Source of the DNA: Balanoglossus misakiensis
Lineage: Eukaryota > Hemichordata
Reading direction: 5' to 3'
NCBI GenBank assembly: GCA_040954595.2
Contig: CM082591.2
Location: 9,610,001 to 9,674,000, forward strand
DNA length: 64,000 nucleotides
Part shown: positions 1 to 10,115 of the stretch, one piece after another
How the letters are laid out: every line of letters starts with the position of its first letter
Numbering within the stretch: the first letter of the stretch is position 1
Notes under the pieces: generated by a model
Seen by the model: the letters and a program-made list of their open reading frames with translations, nothing else
Databases searched by the model: none
Told to the model about the DNA's origin: nothing
Position numbers and translations under genes: made by a program

Positions 1-99
1 GTCTCTGTAGTTAGCATATTAAACTCATTAAACTTTTTTCACATTTTGTTATTTTGTCTGTTAAAAAGTTCAAGAATGACCAATTATCACTTTAGCTTA
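1..99. other. AT-rich left flank, no gene seen
   Basis: Short AT-rich stretch up to the target duplication of the first transposon. The only open frame crossing it runs into the poly-C tracts of that element and has no recognisable protein features. Nothing further is visible. Confidence 0.6.
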
Positions 100-881
100 G
101 GCTTCATTCACAAACACCTCTGGAGGGGGGGAGGGGAGAATTCAATTTTTTTACTGCTAATTTTCACATGCCCCCCCCCCCCCCCGTACACAACCCGAAA
201 TATTTTCAAATCCCCCACCCCCTTCTGAACTGCCAAAATTTTGAAACCCCCCCCCATTTTCTTTCACAGAGCAAAACACATCACCTATCTAACTTGTAAA
301 AAAGAAAAACAGCGCTCCCATGAAAAGACTTTGAAACTGATGTTTCCCCTCATCAGTGGGTATTAAAACTGAACATGGTTTTTATTTTTTAAGTATTTGT
401 ATTCTGTGTTGGGAGACATTGTAAACCGAGAATTGAAGGGGGTGGGTGTGGGAAGGGGTGTCCCCCTCCCACGTAAGAAAATTTTATAAAATACAGAGCT
501 CAAAGCTGCATTTTTATGAACCCGGCAAAAGCAAATTAACTCAACTACCGGTATGTTGGGGAGGATAAATTTAACCGTTGCCGCTCAAAGTTATCATGGG
601 GTGGGGGCAAGTCCCCTGACCTGGGACACTAGATAAACCAGTCAATGATTGAAAGGTGTTGATGAATGGAGGGGGTGGGTGTGGGAGGGGGTGTAAAATA
701 AAGGGCGCGAAACTGCATTTTTGTGGACTCAAAATAAATATTTAGTCGTCAAAGTTTTCAAGTCCCCCCCTTTCAGTCCCTAAATTATTTCACATCCCCC
801 CTACATACCCTCAATTTTTTCGAATCCCTCCCTCAATTCTCCTGCCCCCCCCCCCCTCCAGAGGTGTTTGTGAATGCAGCC
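100..881. mobile_element. Non-autonomous DNA transposon, Harbinger-type (TTA duplication), 782 bp
   Basis: The ends are inverted copies of each other. The left end starts GGCTTCATTCACAAACACC at 100. The reverse complement of the right end (845-881) starts GGCTGCATTCACAAACACC. They match for about 31 bases with one mismatch before running into G/C homopolymers. Each end is flanked by TTA (97-99 and 882-884), the 3 bp duplication typical of the PIF/Harbinger superfamily. The interior has many poly-C tracts. It also has a partial internal duplication: a GGGGGTGGGTGTGGGA motif followed by a CTGCATTTTT motif appears near 438-516 and again near 669-723. There is no transposase frame, so the element would have depended on a transposase supplied elsewhere. 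The superfamily call rests on the duplication and TIR style, not on protein homology. Confidence 0.72.
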
Positions 882-884
882 TTA

Positions 885-1581
885 TGAACTCCCATTTCTT
901 TAACATGGCAAACATCGGCCATCAATTGTCGACCATATGAGATTTGCATCACTCACTAAGGGTAGCTTAAGGGAGAATTGTATAGGCATGACTTGGGCTG
1001 TAAATTTGATGAAATAGCTACATGCCTATTGTTAACAAGCAGCTGACTGTACTGAAAGACTGGAAGTGTTGTGTACTTATTTTACATATTCAATATTTGT
1101 AATTAGACCATGTCATGTATATCTTGGGGATTGCTCGATCGCAATGTCTCTGCTGGTACAATGTCCTTTTAACTTGTACAGTAATATGGTAGTGATTGTA
1201 AGTTTGTGTGCGGCATTTGTAAATTATTTTCAATTTATAAATTTTTTGTAAGTTTCTTCATTCTCAAATTGCTTGCCTAACGTACTGCTTTAAAATTTAA
1301 ATTTTTGTATGATTTTGAGTAGACTTTTTGTTTCAAAATTATTTTCGACACTTGACATTTTTGGGTGATATGATTTTACATGGAAAATCTGATTTCCCTG
1401 TAATTCGGTTGACAGGATTTTCACCATATCTCTAAATCATGAAGTACATGTATCAGAATTGCATCAGGCCCCCAAAATTCTAGTCGCCCTTGGCAAGTAA
1501 TATTAGCCATTGTTGTCCAAGGACGTTGAAGGTACAAGTGGTTTTTACACTTACTATGTAGGCATTTTATCAGAATTATTA
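885..1581. other. AT-rich intergenic DNA, nothing recognised
   Basis: About 700 bp with stops in all frames. The one 61-codon frame (1066-1251) has no recognisable features. No terminal repeats, tandem repeats or RNA-like folds were found by eye. Confidence 0.5.
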
Positions 1582-2076
1582 GGTCCCATTTGGTGCAGGT
1601 ATATGTATTTATACCATGGGACCTTATGGGATCAGTTGCACATGTATATATGGATGTCTGTATGGATGTTTGTCTGTATGTCTATCAATATCAAACACTT
1701 GGAAACCACTGGCATGTGACCTTGATATTTAGTGTGGAGATGCAGGCAGGGCAGTAGGTGGGAGTTGTCAAAATGAAGTTGTCATTGCCAAAATATGCAA
1801 ATTAGCTGGGAAAGTGTCAAATTCGTCAAAACTCGGGAACTCGACAACTACTGAGCAAATTGCTTTCAAAATTGAAAATTGGTATTCCTGTAAGTTATGT
1901 TAACCTCACACAGTTCTATATGTTGTGAGCTAATAATGTGAATTTTCTATTTTTTATGTATTTATTGTCTCTTTCCACATTATCGGTAGAAAATCTTCTT
2001 TTCTGGAATTGATCAGCTGACTTATTTGAAATTTAGTATGAAGCTTCATAGGTGATCTGAGTTATCATAGTTTTGT
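1582..2076 (+). repeat. Dispersed repeat family A, copy 1
   Basis: Begins with a small palindromic block in which GGTCCCAT pairs with ATGGGACC (GGTCCCATTTGG then ACCATGGGACCTTATG about 30 bp on). A TATGGATGTCTGTATG microsatellite-like tract follows. After that come landmarks shared by the later copies: GACCTTGATATTT, GATGCAGGC, TATGCAAATTAGCTGG, CAAAACTCG, ATTTAGTATGAAGCTTCATA and GAGTTATCATAG. It runs directly into copy 2, so the two are a degenerate tandem pair. There is no open frame of note and no class could be assigned. Confidence 0.65.
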
Positions 2077-2078
2077 AA

Positions 2079-2695
2079 GGTCCCATTTGCTTTACCATGG
2101 GACCTTATGATATCGGTGGATGTATGTATGTATGTCTGTATGTCCGTCCACATCACAAACTTGAAAACCGCTGAGCATATGACCTCGATATTTGGTGTGT
2201 AGATGCAGGCCAGGCTGAAGATTGGAGTTTGTTCAAATGAAGCTGTCATTGCCCAAAATATGCAAATTAGCTAGGAAAATGTGAAATTGGTCAAAACTCA
2301 AACTCAACAACCACTGGTCACATTGATTTGAAAATCAGTATGCATGTACCTTATGTCTACCTCAAACAGTCCTGTATGTTTTGAGCTAATATTATCGATT
2401 TTTAATTTTTTATGCCAAAAATCTTTTATGCATTTTTTGTATTTTTCCACATTATTGGTAAAGAAATCATCATTTCTAAAAGTTATAGGCCTCATTCTTT
2501 GAATTTTAGTATGAAGCTTCTAATGGTTGTCTGAGTAACCAAAGTTTTGTTCAAATTGTTGAAAAATTTGCATATTTTATTTTTAATTTTGAGCAATTTT
2601 TGCCATTTTTGGTCATTTTTTTTTCTTTAAAACTGCATGCCAGATTGATTTGGTAGGCATATTCCTAAGGGTAAACTGAGTAAGATGTTGTAAAA
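2079..2695 (+). repeat. Dispersed repeat family A, copy 2
   Basis: The same order of landmarks as copy 1: the GGTCCCAT/ATGGGACC palindrome is compact here (only about 10 bp between arms), then a TATG/TGTATGTCCGTCC tract, GACCTCGATATTTGG, GATGCAGGCCAGGCTG, TATGCAAATTAGCTAGG and CAAAACTC. It extends further right than copy 1 into a GCATATTT...GAGCAATTTTTGCCATTTTTGG block. The family consensus is therefore longer than the 495 bp of copy 1. Confidence 0.65.
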
Positions 2696-3462
2696 ATGTG
2701 ATATTATATATTGTGTTATTGGAGAGGGGGGGGGGGGGGGTTACTCAAACATTTATAACACCCAGCAACTTTTGGTACTGGCAGTGTTTGTCCTCCAATG
2801 ATTTCAACATCCTGCTAGGAATACAACCTCTCCTCAACTTCATAAATATAGGGCATGACATTGCACGTTTTTTTAGAACACTGTTTAAAATAACCCTCAT
2901 CAAGCCTGTTAACTTATTTAGACAGACTATTATCCAGAATGAAACGAAACATGAATGCAATAAAAAGATCTTGTGCAATAAAAACCAAGTTGATCATAAC
3001 AATTATTTGCTACGTACAACATGTACATCACTAATAGAAGTTATGGCTATAAGCATAAACCTGTTTGTTTTGCTATCTTCACTATTCATGTTATCTGACT
3101 ATATTAATACATTTGCAAGCATACTGTTTCAGACATAGCGAATTTGATAAACATCTACAAATATATTTTTACCTGTTGAAGTTATCAAAATCCAGACACT
3201 TGACAAAAGTAGATTTTTCATCCCCTCTATAGATTGATAGTCTAACATAACAGGCAATCTGTTTCTAACAACTGCAGAAGCCTTCATAAAAAGTTGTTGG
3301 CCAGAATGAAAGCTTGGGGGGACGTAGGATTTCCTACTTTTTAGGTTATTTTTTCTATGGCCCCAAAAAGTTATGACACAAAATTGATGACCCCCCTTGG
3401 AATTTATAATCCCCCCCCCCCTTATCATACCCTGTCCATATTCTTATAAATGTCAATAAACG
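2696..3462. other. Unassigned AT-rich segment between repeat copies
   Basis: Interrupts the family-A repeats. It starts near a run of 15 G (2726-2740). A 146-codon frame at 2698-3138 starts at GTG, is rich in I/L/F/N as expected from AT-rich DNA, passes through the G run as a string of glycines, and matches nothing I know, so I do not call it a gene. Around 3312-3422 there are short blocks ending in C runs that resemble the interior of the 100-881 element, but I could not find matching inverted ends. Confidence 0.4.
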
Positions 3463-3655
3463 CCATACAGTCCTGTATGTTTTGTTTTGAGCTAATATTA
3501 TGAATTTTCTATTTTTATTGTTTTGTCTTTTACTGCATTATTGGTAAAAAAAATCTTCCTTTCTGAAAGCGATAGTTTTTGTTCAAATTGCAAATTGTTG
3601 TGAAATTGGTATATTTATAATTTTGAGCAATTTGTATCCATATTCAAATAAATAT
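3463..3655 (+). repeat. Dispersed repeat family A, partial copy 3
   Basis: Carries only the middle part of the family: ATACAGTCCTGTATGTTTTG, GAGCTAATATTATGAATTTTC, then the ATTATTGGTAAAAA and CTTTCTGAAAGCGATAG blocks and a GAGCAATTTG remnant. The 5' palindrome and the microsatellite tract are absent. Confidence 0.5.
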
Positions 3656-3847
3656 GAAAAGAAATTTCTCACAGATATTATTTACTTTGATAATACTATC
3701 ATTCGTGCAACAACTAATCAATCAAACAGTCAATAATCATAAATTGGGAGTTCAAAACTATCTATAAGGGAGATTTAAAACCCCGTTAGCAACAACTATT
3801 TGCCATGTTTTCAGTATTAATGTTTTGTGTAGCTTCTGCAGTTTTTA
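3656..3847. other. Short AT-rich spacer, nothing recognised
   Basis: AT-rich with no frame or repeat of note. It ends where the next family-A palindrome starts. Confidence 0.4.
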
Positions 3848-4475
3848 GGTCCCATTTGGTATGTACCATGGGCCTTATGGAATCAGTTGCGTCTGTATTT
3901 ATGTATGGATGTACTGTATTTTCGCGAGTTAAATTTTTCGCGATATCGAGAGAGGCCACTGTTTCGCGAGTATTAATTTTCGCGTTCTCTTATTTCATTC
4001 ACTGCATCGTTATCTTCAAAAACAATTTACGTGACTTTTTATTTTCACGTTATTTTGGCTCTCGCGTATTTGGCGAAAATTAATTGCTCGCGAAAATAAA
4101 GTGTTTTACAGTATGTCTGTTTGTTTGTATGGATGTATGTCTGTATGTCCGTCCACATCAAAAACTTGAAAACCGTTGTGCGTATCACCTCGATATTTGG
4201 TGTGCAGATGCAGGCTGGGCTGTAGATTGGAGTTTGTTAACATGAAGTTGTCATTACCAAATATATGCAAATTAGCTGGAAAAATGTGAAATTGGTCAAA
4301 ACTCGCAAAACTCAACAACTGCTGGTCAGATTGATTTGGAAATTGGTATGCAAGTACCTTATGTCTACCTCATACAGTCCTGTATGTTTTGAGCTAATTT
4401 TGATTTTCTATTTTTGATGCATTTGTTTGTATTTTTCAACATTATTGGTAAAAAATCTTCATCTGAATCTAAAAT
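3848..4475 (+). repeat. Dispersed repeat family A, copy 4, interrupted
   Basis: Starts GGTCCCATTTGGTATGTACC and follows the family order. It is split by the 198 bp TA-flanked element at 3914-4111. After the insertion it resumes with the TATGGATGTATGTCTGTATG tract, GATATTTGGTGTGCAGATGC, ATGCAAATTAGCTGG, CAAAACTC and ATACAGTCCTGTATG. The nesting shows that the family-A copy is older than the inserted element. Confidence 0.65.
3914..4111. mobile_element. 198 bp TA-flanked miniature element rich in TCGCGA motifs
   Basis: Starts CTGTATTTTCGCGAG and ends with the inverted equivalent (CTCGCGAAAATAAAG...TTTTACAG). It is flanked by TA at 3912-3913 and 4112-4113, the target duplication of Tc1/mariner-type elements. 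The left arm lacks about 10 bases present in the right arm between CTGTA and TTTTCGCGAG, so the inverted ends are imperfect. Several internal TTTTCGCG/CGCGAAAA motifs make the whole element close to a foldback. It has no coding capacity. The TA duplication alone is weak evidence, but the inverted ends and clean nesting support a mobile element. Confidence 0.6.
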
Positions 4476-6106
4476 TACCGTCGAATCATCCAGTGTGAGT
4501 TAGCACTGTAATTAGCAAAAGTTATAAATCCACAGTTACCCAGCAAATTTGATATAATGCTTCACATAGGTATTGGTTTTGAACATCCTTCAGAAAGGGT
4601 ATGAATATTTTAAAATTTTTACTGTTGCAACCCAGACTAGTTTATTTCTGAATAAACAGAGAAATGACAACCGGATAGATTATTCTTCTGTACTAAAGAC
4701 ATATGCAGACACAAGAAATAGTCTGAACATTATCAGTACATTACTAAAACAGTGTAGGTACATTGTACTATAAACTGAGGAAGATTAGTGACTATTGTTT
4801 GCCAAAAATTGTCCCAAGTCAGTTCTCAAGCATATCAGAATAGTAGCTTTGAGTAGCAAAGTGTGATGATTTAAAATGTAAAAAGACAACACCAATCTCT
4901 AGCTCTGCTCTCAGCACTGCAAAAGTTATCAGACAGGTAGATAGATGTTCAGTCATCCTATGTCTGTCAACACTTTTCTTTTCTGAAATCACTGGTGCAA
5001 GTGCTTTCAAATTTGGTGTGCAGGTTTCTTGGGGTAGTGAAGTACTGCGTGTTCAAATTGTGTTGAATTCTGCATATTTGTAGTTTGGAACAAATTTTTG
5101 CTGTTTTTGGAAGAAAAAAGCTAAGCTCGAAGATTACTTTGACTTTGCAGGTTTCTAGGTATGACACAAGTTGTTTCTTCAAAATATGGTGAAATTTGCA
5201 TATTTGGGGGGGAAATTTTCTCTGAAATTTAGTATGGATCTCCCTGAGGTATGTGACATAATCTGTAATTTTGTATTTTGGAGACAGTTGCCTTTTTATA
5301 CAAACAAAAAATCTTGTCAGAATATGCATGTCTGATTGCCATGTCCACAGGGGTGATCTAATTTTATTTACATTATAACCGAATCTGTAAAGTTTTCATA
5401 ATGATCTTTAAAATAGGTACGTCTAATTGATTTGATGATTGGTATGAATTGTCCCTTGGTGATCATAGTCAATGCTTTTGAAATTCTGCTGAATATTGCA
5501 TTATTATTTTGTCCGAGTCTGAATAGTAGTCATCTTCTCTGAAACCCCTTGACCTAAGTCAGGTGTCAAATAGTACAATTTGCAGATTTGTTGCATTGGA
5601 GATATTGTTGCAGTTTTTGAAATTCAAGATGGCTGCCAATGTCTGTGTTAACTCTATGGAAAAACATTTATGTAAATACTTTTCTGAAAACAAGGTGGTG
5701 AACATCACATTTTTGTTTACAAACAGTAATAGAAATAGCTATCATTGTTTCTTAAAATCTTAACTTGTAGGATTCTTTTTCAATCTCTGGCATCTGCAGA
5801 GACAATTAAACAACTCTATAAAAAGTCTTATTGCTTAGTACTGACACGAGGTGGTAAAAAGATGTGCAGCTTTTGACTTCTTACAGGCTTACACTTTGTT
5901 AGTAATATGAGTCCCTATTGGTATTGTGCTGGGTTTTTAGGAGCTTGGGCCCCATTCCCTGGATATTTTGTACACCTTGCTCTGAAAACCTGCCACACCT
6001 ATGCTTCTTGAATTTGTCACAGTTGTCCTTGCCAATGAGTGTGCACCTTGAAATTCAAATCAGTCATTTGACCTGGCAGCCATATTCAATTGAAATTTTT
6101 AAATTA
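4476..6106. other. AT-rich DNA with weak family-A echoes, no gene seen
   Basis: About 1.6 kb without a supportable gene. Fragments at 4980-5420 show phrases reminiscent of the family-A right half (CAAATTTGGTGTGCAGG, TTTGCATATTTG, TTTTTGCTGTTTTTGG) but are too eroded to delimit. The longest frame (120 codons, minus strand, 4967-5329) shows no motif I recognise, and its composition follows the AT-rich background. Confidence 0.4.
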
Positions 6107-6585
6107 ATGCAAATTAGCTGGGAAAATTTGAAATTGGTCAAAACTCAGAAACTCGACAACCACTGGTCAGATTGATTTGACAATTGGTATGCAAGTACCT
6201 TATGTCAACCACATACAGTCCTGTATTTTGAATAGTTTGAAAGTTCTATTTTTAAGCATTTTTTGCCTTTTTCTTCATTTTTGGTAAAAAATCTACTTTT
6301 CTAGAATTGATGAGACGACTTCTTTGAAATTTAGTATGAAGCTTCATATATGTGATATGAGTTACCATACTTTTGTTAAAATGTAGGAAATTTGCATATT
6401 CATAATTTTGGAGCAATTTCGGCCTTTTTTGATTTTTTTTTTCTAAAACCGCTTGTTACATTGCTTTGAAATTTATTAGTCATATTAGGGGTAGCCCAAG
6501 TAAAATTTGCATGTATGTTTTTCAAATCAACTTGATGAGTTGAATAGTATATTTTTGGGATGATTTTTGCCATTTTTGGTCAAAA
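6107..6585 (+). repeat. Dispersed repeat family A, partial copy 5
   Basis: Enters the family at ATGCAAATTAGCTGGG and continues through CAAAACTCAG, GATTGATTTGACAATTGG, CATACAGTCCTG, ATTTAGTATGAAGCTTCATA, a GCATATTCATAATTTTGGAGC block and a CATATTAGGGGTAGCCCAAG block. It is much closer to copy 6 than to copies 1-4, so these two form a sub-family or a local duplication. Confidence 0.6.
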
Positions 6586-7286
6586 CTCTTCTCAGAACCC
6601 CCCACAGTACGTGAAATATCCCATGAAGCATTCTGATTTGTACAACCAGAGATTACTCGGTCAAACCAGGCAAAGTTCACATGTGTAGAGAAAATTGTAG
6701 ACCACTAATACAAATTTTGAGAGCATGCTTTAAAGGCGAATCTTATTGTCAATTACCATTTCAAATGATAAACAAAATCATGCATTATTGAAAGAGGAGA
6801 TACAAATTTTATAAAATAAGCAATTGCATAGCCAGCCGATACAAAAAAGTTTGAAGTAAAACAGGGACACTTGAAACACTTGTTTAATCAAACAAAAAGA
6901 TATTGATTTTTTTCTATTGACAGAACAATGGAAATTTACATGTTAACTTTCAACAGAGACTGGCCACCTCAGTTAGTCATTGCTTCTTTCCTCTTAAGTG
7001 TGACATTTGACGTACATGAATGAATACTTAGATTTCTATGGCTTTTAAATTTTTATTTTGAAATTTTCACTCTAATTCCTCAACATAATTTTTCTAAATA
7101 AATCTTAATACAGTTATATGTACTTCATATCATTCTTAGTATCTAAAACAGAAAGTAATTAAATGGACAATCTCGATGATACAAATCATGGAGAATTGTG
7201 GGTAAAATATCGTACTGTTCCCCCTCTACCCCCACTGCTTTAAAATTTGATTTAAAGGGTTCAGGGTTTGTTCTCATGATAATTTA
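6586..7286. other. AT-rich spacer, nothing recognised
   Basis: About 700 bp between the two closely related family-A copies. No open frame, tandem repeat or inverted end stands out. A short pyrimidine-rich patch (CCCCCTCTACCCCC) lies near 7219. Confidence 0.4.
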
Positions 7287-7688
7287 CAGATTGATTTGAC
7301 AATTGGTATGTAAGTACCTTATGTCAACCACATACAATCCTGTATTTTTTGAACTAATAGTTTGAATGTTCTATTTTATGCATTTTTTGCCTTTTTCCTC
7401 ATTTGTGGTAACAAATCTACTTTTCTAGAATTGATGAGTCAACTTCTTTGAAATTTTAGTATGAAGCTTCATATAGGTGATATGAGTTACAAGACTTTTG
7501 TTGAAATGTTGCAAAATTTGCATATTGATAATTTTGGAGCAATTTCAGCCTTGTTTAATTAATTTTTTTTCTCTAAAACCGCTTGTTCCATTGCTTTAAA
7601 ATTTGTTAGTCATGTTAGGGGTAGCTCAAGTAAGATTTGCATGTATGTTTTTCAAATCAACTTGATGAATTGAATAGTATATTTTTGA
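7287..7688 (+). repeat. Dispersed repeat family A, partial copy 6
   Basis: Runs parallel to copy 5 from GATTGATTTGACAATTGG to the GATGAATTGAATAGTATATTTTTG block with only scattered differences. It is interrupted at 7688 by the CAAAT-repeat start of the next element. The phrase TTCAGGGTTTGTTCTCATGA just before it (about 7260) recurs as TTCAGGGTGTTTTCTCATGA at about 7967, after that element. Confidence 0.6.
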
Positions 7689-7690
7689 GG

Positions 7691-7965
7691 GATCAAATCA
7701 AATCAAATCAAAACAAACATTTATAAAGCGCCAGAATCAATAACAATGTTATTTCCAAAGGCGCTGAAAGTATAACATCAGTGTTCGTAGGCTTTGACAA
7801 ATAGAAATGTCTTGAGTTTTTGTTTGAAAATGTTGAGACTAGAAGCCTGTTGAATGTCAGATGGCAGAGAATTGTTTTGGGTCTGTACTTTGGTACACAC
7901 AACTGGTTCCTTGAGCTGGAGCGCAGAGCCCGACTAGGCTTATATGATTTTCGATTTGATTTGGT
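7691..7965 (-). mobile_element. Possible SINE or LINE-tail fragment
   Basis: Starts with a short (CAAAT)n-like tract (ATCAAATCAAATCAAATC), then TTTATAAAGCGCCAGAATC and AAAGGCGCTGAAAG, and ends GATTTTCGATTTGATTTGG. Phrases such as TTTATAAAGCGCC and GGCAGAGAATTGTTTTGGG resemble a common class of invertebrate retroposon tails, recalled from general experience and not searched. A 91-codon minus-strand frame (7708-7983) covers it, but its sequence has no reverse transcriptase or nuclease motif. Strand is given by the pentamer tract being at the left. Low confidence in the class; moderate that it is an inserted repeat. Confidence 0.35.
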
Positions 7966-8638
7966 TTCAGGGTGTTTTCTCATGATGATTTACAAAACCT
8001 ATGACTGTTTACTTTGAAATTTGAGTAGGAAGTTAATTGGATGTGTTTGTTTAGATAATGGAATCAAATAAAGTTATTCATTATTCACCTTCATTCTTCA
8101 CCTCATTTCATTTATTGGCTGGTTTGTCTATTGTATCAGGGCAGAGTACTTGCCATCCCACCCCACCGATACAAACTTTGAGTGGCAAAAGAAAAATTTG
8201 TCGTAACATTGAGTTAATTTGCTTTTGGGCTCACTAAAATGCAACTTTGAGCTCTGTATTTGTACAAAATTTTCATTAATTGGCTGGTTTGTCTATTGTA
8301 CCAGGCCAGCATACATAAGATCAAGATGTTTTCGGGGCTGGGGGCATCATATTTTATTGCCTCTCTATGTGTGTGTCTGTCTGTCTGTACTCCTGTGTAG
8401 ACATTTTCTAGTGTAATCACTAAATGAGACCACAGTGACCTTGACGCTATTTTTTGCGATTTTCAATGACCCCAGGGTAACCTTTGACCAGCTGTCATAT
8501 ATCTTGGTATTCACAGCAGAATACAGCCTTGGCATACCCTGGTAACCATGGGAACCGTTTGGGCCCCACCAATGGTGCTGGCAGCGTTAATTTTTAAATG
8601 ATTTCTTCTTATCGTTTTCTTTATCAATGATGATGACT
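7966..8638. other. AT-rich spacer with a short direct duplication
   Basis: Holds a direct repeat of about 36 bp: 8106-8141 (TTTATTGGCTGGTTTGTCTA...) and 8271-8306 (TTAATTGGCTGGTTTGTCTA...). Small frames on both strands (65-68 codons, 8214-8420) overlap the second copy and a TGTGTGTCTGTCTGTCTG microsatellite near 8369, and have no recognisable features. No gene is called. Confidence 0.45.
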
Positions 8639-8725
8639 TGATCTAATCAGATTATAAAAATAATTTCATTCTTTTTTTACATTAGGTTCTTTGGTAACAC
8701 TGCTGCTGGAGGGAGTGTAAAATTG
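8639..8725 (+). repeat. Lead-in segment of the 50 bp minisatellite, paralogue of 9379-9480
   Basis: Contains GATCTAATCAGATTATAAAA, a T-rich tract ending ACATTAG, then GTTCTTTGGTAACACTGC and GGAGGGAGTG. The same order (GATCTAATTAATAAT, T-rich tract ending CAATAG, GTTCATTGG, GGAGGGAGTC) appears on the other side of the minisatellite. The T-rich tract plus AG looks like a 3' splice site in both copies, but no gene context supports it. Confidence 0.45.
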
Positions 8726-9322
8726 GTAACGACGCCGCCACCTAATACTGTACTGGATAGATGAATTTAATACTTGTAACGACGCCGCCACCTAATACTG
8801 TACTGGATAGATGAATTTAATACTTGTAACGACGCCGCCACCTAATACTGTACTGGAGGGATGACCTTAATACTTGTAACGACGCCGCCATCTAATACTG
8901 TACTGGAGGGAGGAACTTAATACTTGTAACGACGCCGCCACCTAATACTGTACTGGAGGGAGGAACTTAATACTTGTAACGACGCCGCCACCTAATACTG
9001 TACTGGAGGGAGGAACTTAAACTTGTAACGACGCCGCCACCTAATACTGTACCGGAGGGAGGAACTTAATACTTGTAACAACGCCGCCATCTAATACTGT
9101 ACTGAAGGGAGGAACTTAAACTTGTAACGACGCCGCCACCTAATACTGTACTGGAGGGATGAACTTAATACTTGTAACGACGCCACCACCTAATACTGTA
9201 CTGGAGGGATGAACTTAATACTTGTAACGACGCCGCCACCTAATACTGTACTGGAGGGATGAACTTAAACTTGTAACGACGCCGCCACCTAATACTGTAC
9301 TGGAGGGATGAACTTAATACTT
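8726..9322 (+). repeat. Minisatellite, 12 x 50 bp
   Basis: Twelve uninterrupted head-to-tail copies starting GTAACGACGCCGCCACCTAA and continuing TACTGTACTGGAGGGATGAA then CTTAATACTT. Successive starts are 8726, 8776, 8826, 8876, 8926, 8976 and so on. Nine copies are 50 bp. Three are 49 bp because the tail reads CTTAAACTT. The total of 597 bp fits exactly. The first two copies share GGATAGATGAATTTAATAC; the middle ones share GGAGGGAGGAAC; later ones GGAGGGATGAAC, so local expansion is visible. The unit length is not a multiple of three, so the array is not a coding repeat. Confidence 0.92.
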
Positions 9323-9520
9323 GTAACGACGCCAGATGATGCTTCTGTGACCAGAGGGATGAACGACGCCATGATTTGTTGATCTGATCTAATTAATAAT
9401 ATTCATCCTTTTTTTTCAATAGGTTCATTGGTATTATCATCGCCGGAGGGAGTCTAATCAATATCTACAACAACGCCGCACCAGATAACATTATCAAAAC
9501 CAGAGGGATGCAGTCAATAG
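9323..9520 (+). repeat. Diverged minisatellite edge and second lead-in copy
   Basis: Begins with a truncated minisatellite unit (GTAACGACGCCAGATGATG), then ACCAGAGGGATGAACGACGCC, then the paralogue of the 8639-8725 segment (9379-9480) followed by CCAGAGGGATGCAG. It shows that the minisatellite grew inside an older duplicated block of about 100 bp. Confidence 0.45.
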
Positions 9521-9694
9521 GTTAGGCTAATAAAAATGGTTTAATCTGAGGGAATGGTAATAGGTTGGTGTATGAATATGTTAGGGTAATAAAAAATGGT
9601 ATAATCTAACAGAATGGTGAAGGGTTGGTGTATGAATAGGTTAGGCTAATAAAAATGGTATAATCTAATGGAATGGTGAAGGGTTGGTGTATGA
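9521..9694 (+). repeat. Degenerate 3 x 60 bp tandem repeat
   Basis: Three copies starting GTTAGGCTAATAAAAATGGT (9521), GTTAGGGTAATAAAAAATGG (9580) and again GTTAGGCTAATAAAAATGGT (9640). Each continues TAATCT..GGAATGGT and GGTTGGTGTATGAAT. Period is 59-60 bp. Confidence 0.8.
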
Positions 9695-10115
9695 TGACTA
9701 ATAAAACAGTGTGCACAAGGGTACTATAACAAAACTGTCTGCAAGGGTATAATATTATGGTTTCAAGGGTATGATAAGTAATTAAAATACTATAAAATCA
9801 TGAGTAATGCCACGTGGTAAATAAAAACTGTACATGTACAGAGGGTAAATACCGGTATAATATATAAGGGTGTAAACATCAATGGTGTAATAATAAAAAA
9901 TGGGTAACACAAGCTTTTGGTGGTATAATAATAATAAAATGGTATTAACTTGATGGTATAAACATTATGGGATGTGTATAAATGGTGTTAATATTACAAA
10001 GGTATGATGATTAGTTGGGGTGTAATAATAAGAAACTTAAAATCATTGGGTAATTTATTAGGGTCAGGTTGGGTATAATAATTGTTGCTATGCATTCGTG
10101 TAATAATTGTCTGCG
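9695..10115. other. Low-complexity GGTATAATAATAA-rich stretch
   Basis: Diffuse repetition of GGTATAAT/GGTGTAATAATAA phrases with no fixed period. It looks like an eroded continuation of the preceding tandem repeat. No gene or RNA feature is seen. Confidence 0.5.

Noticed and set aside
2698-3138. 146-codon open frame, the longest in the window
   Set aside because: GTG start, passes through a 15-G run, AT-driven composition, no recognisable motif or conserved neighbour. A single exon cannot be excluded but is not supported.
7708-7983. 91-codon minus-strand frame over the possible retroposon fragment
   Set aside because: No reverse transcriptase, endonuclease or other motif; composition matches a non-coding retroposon tail.
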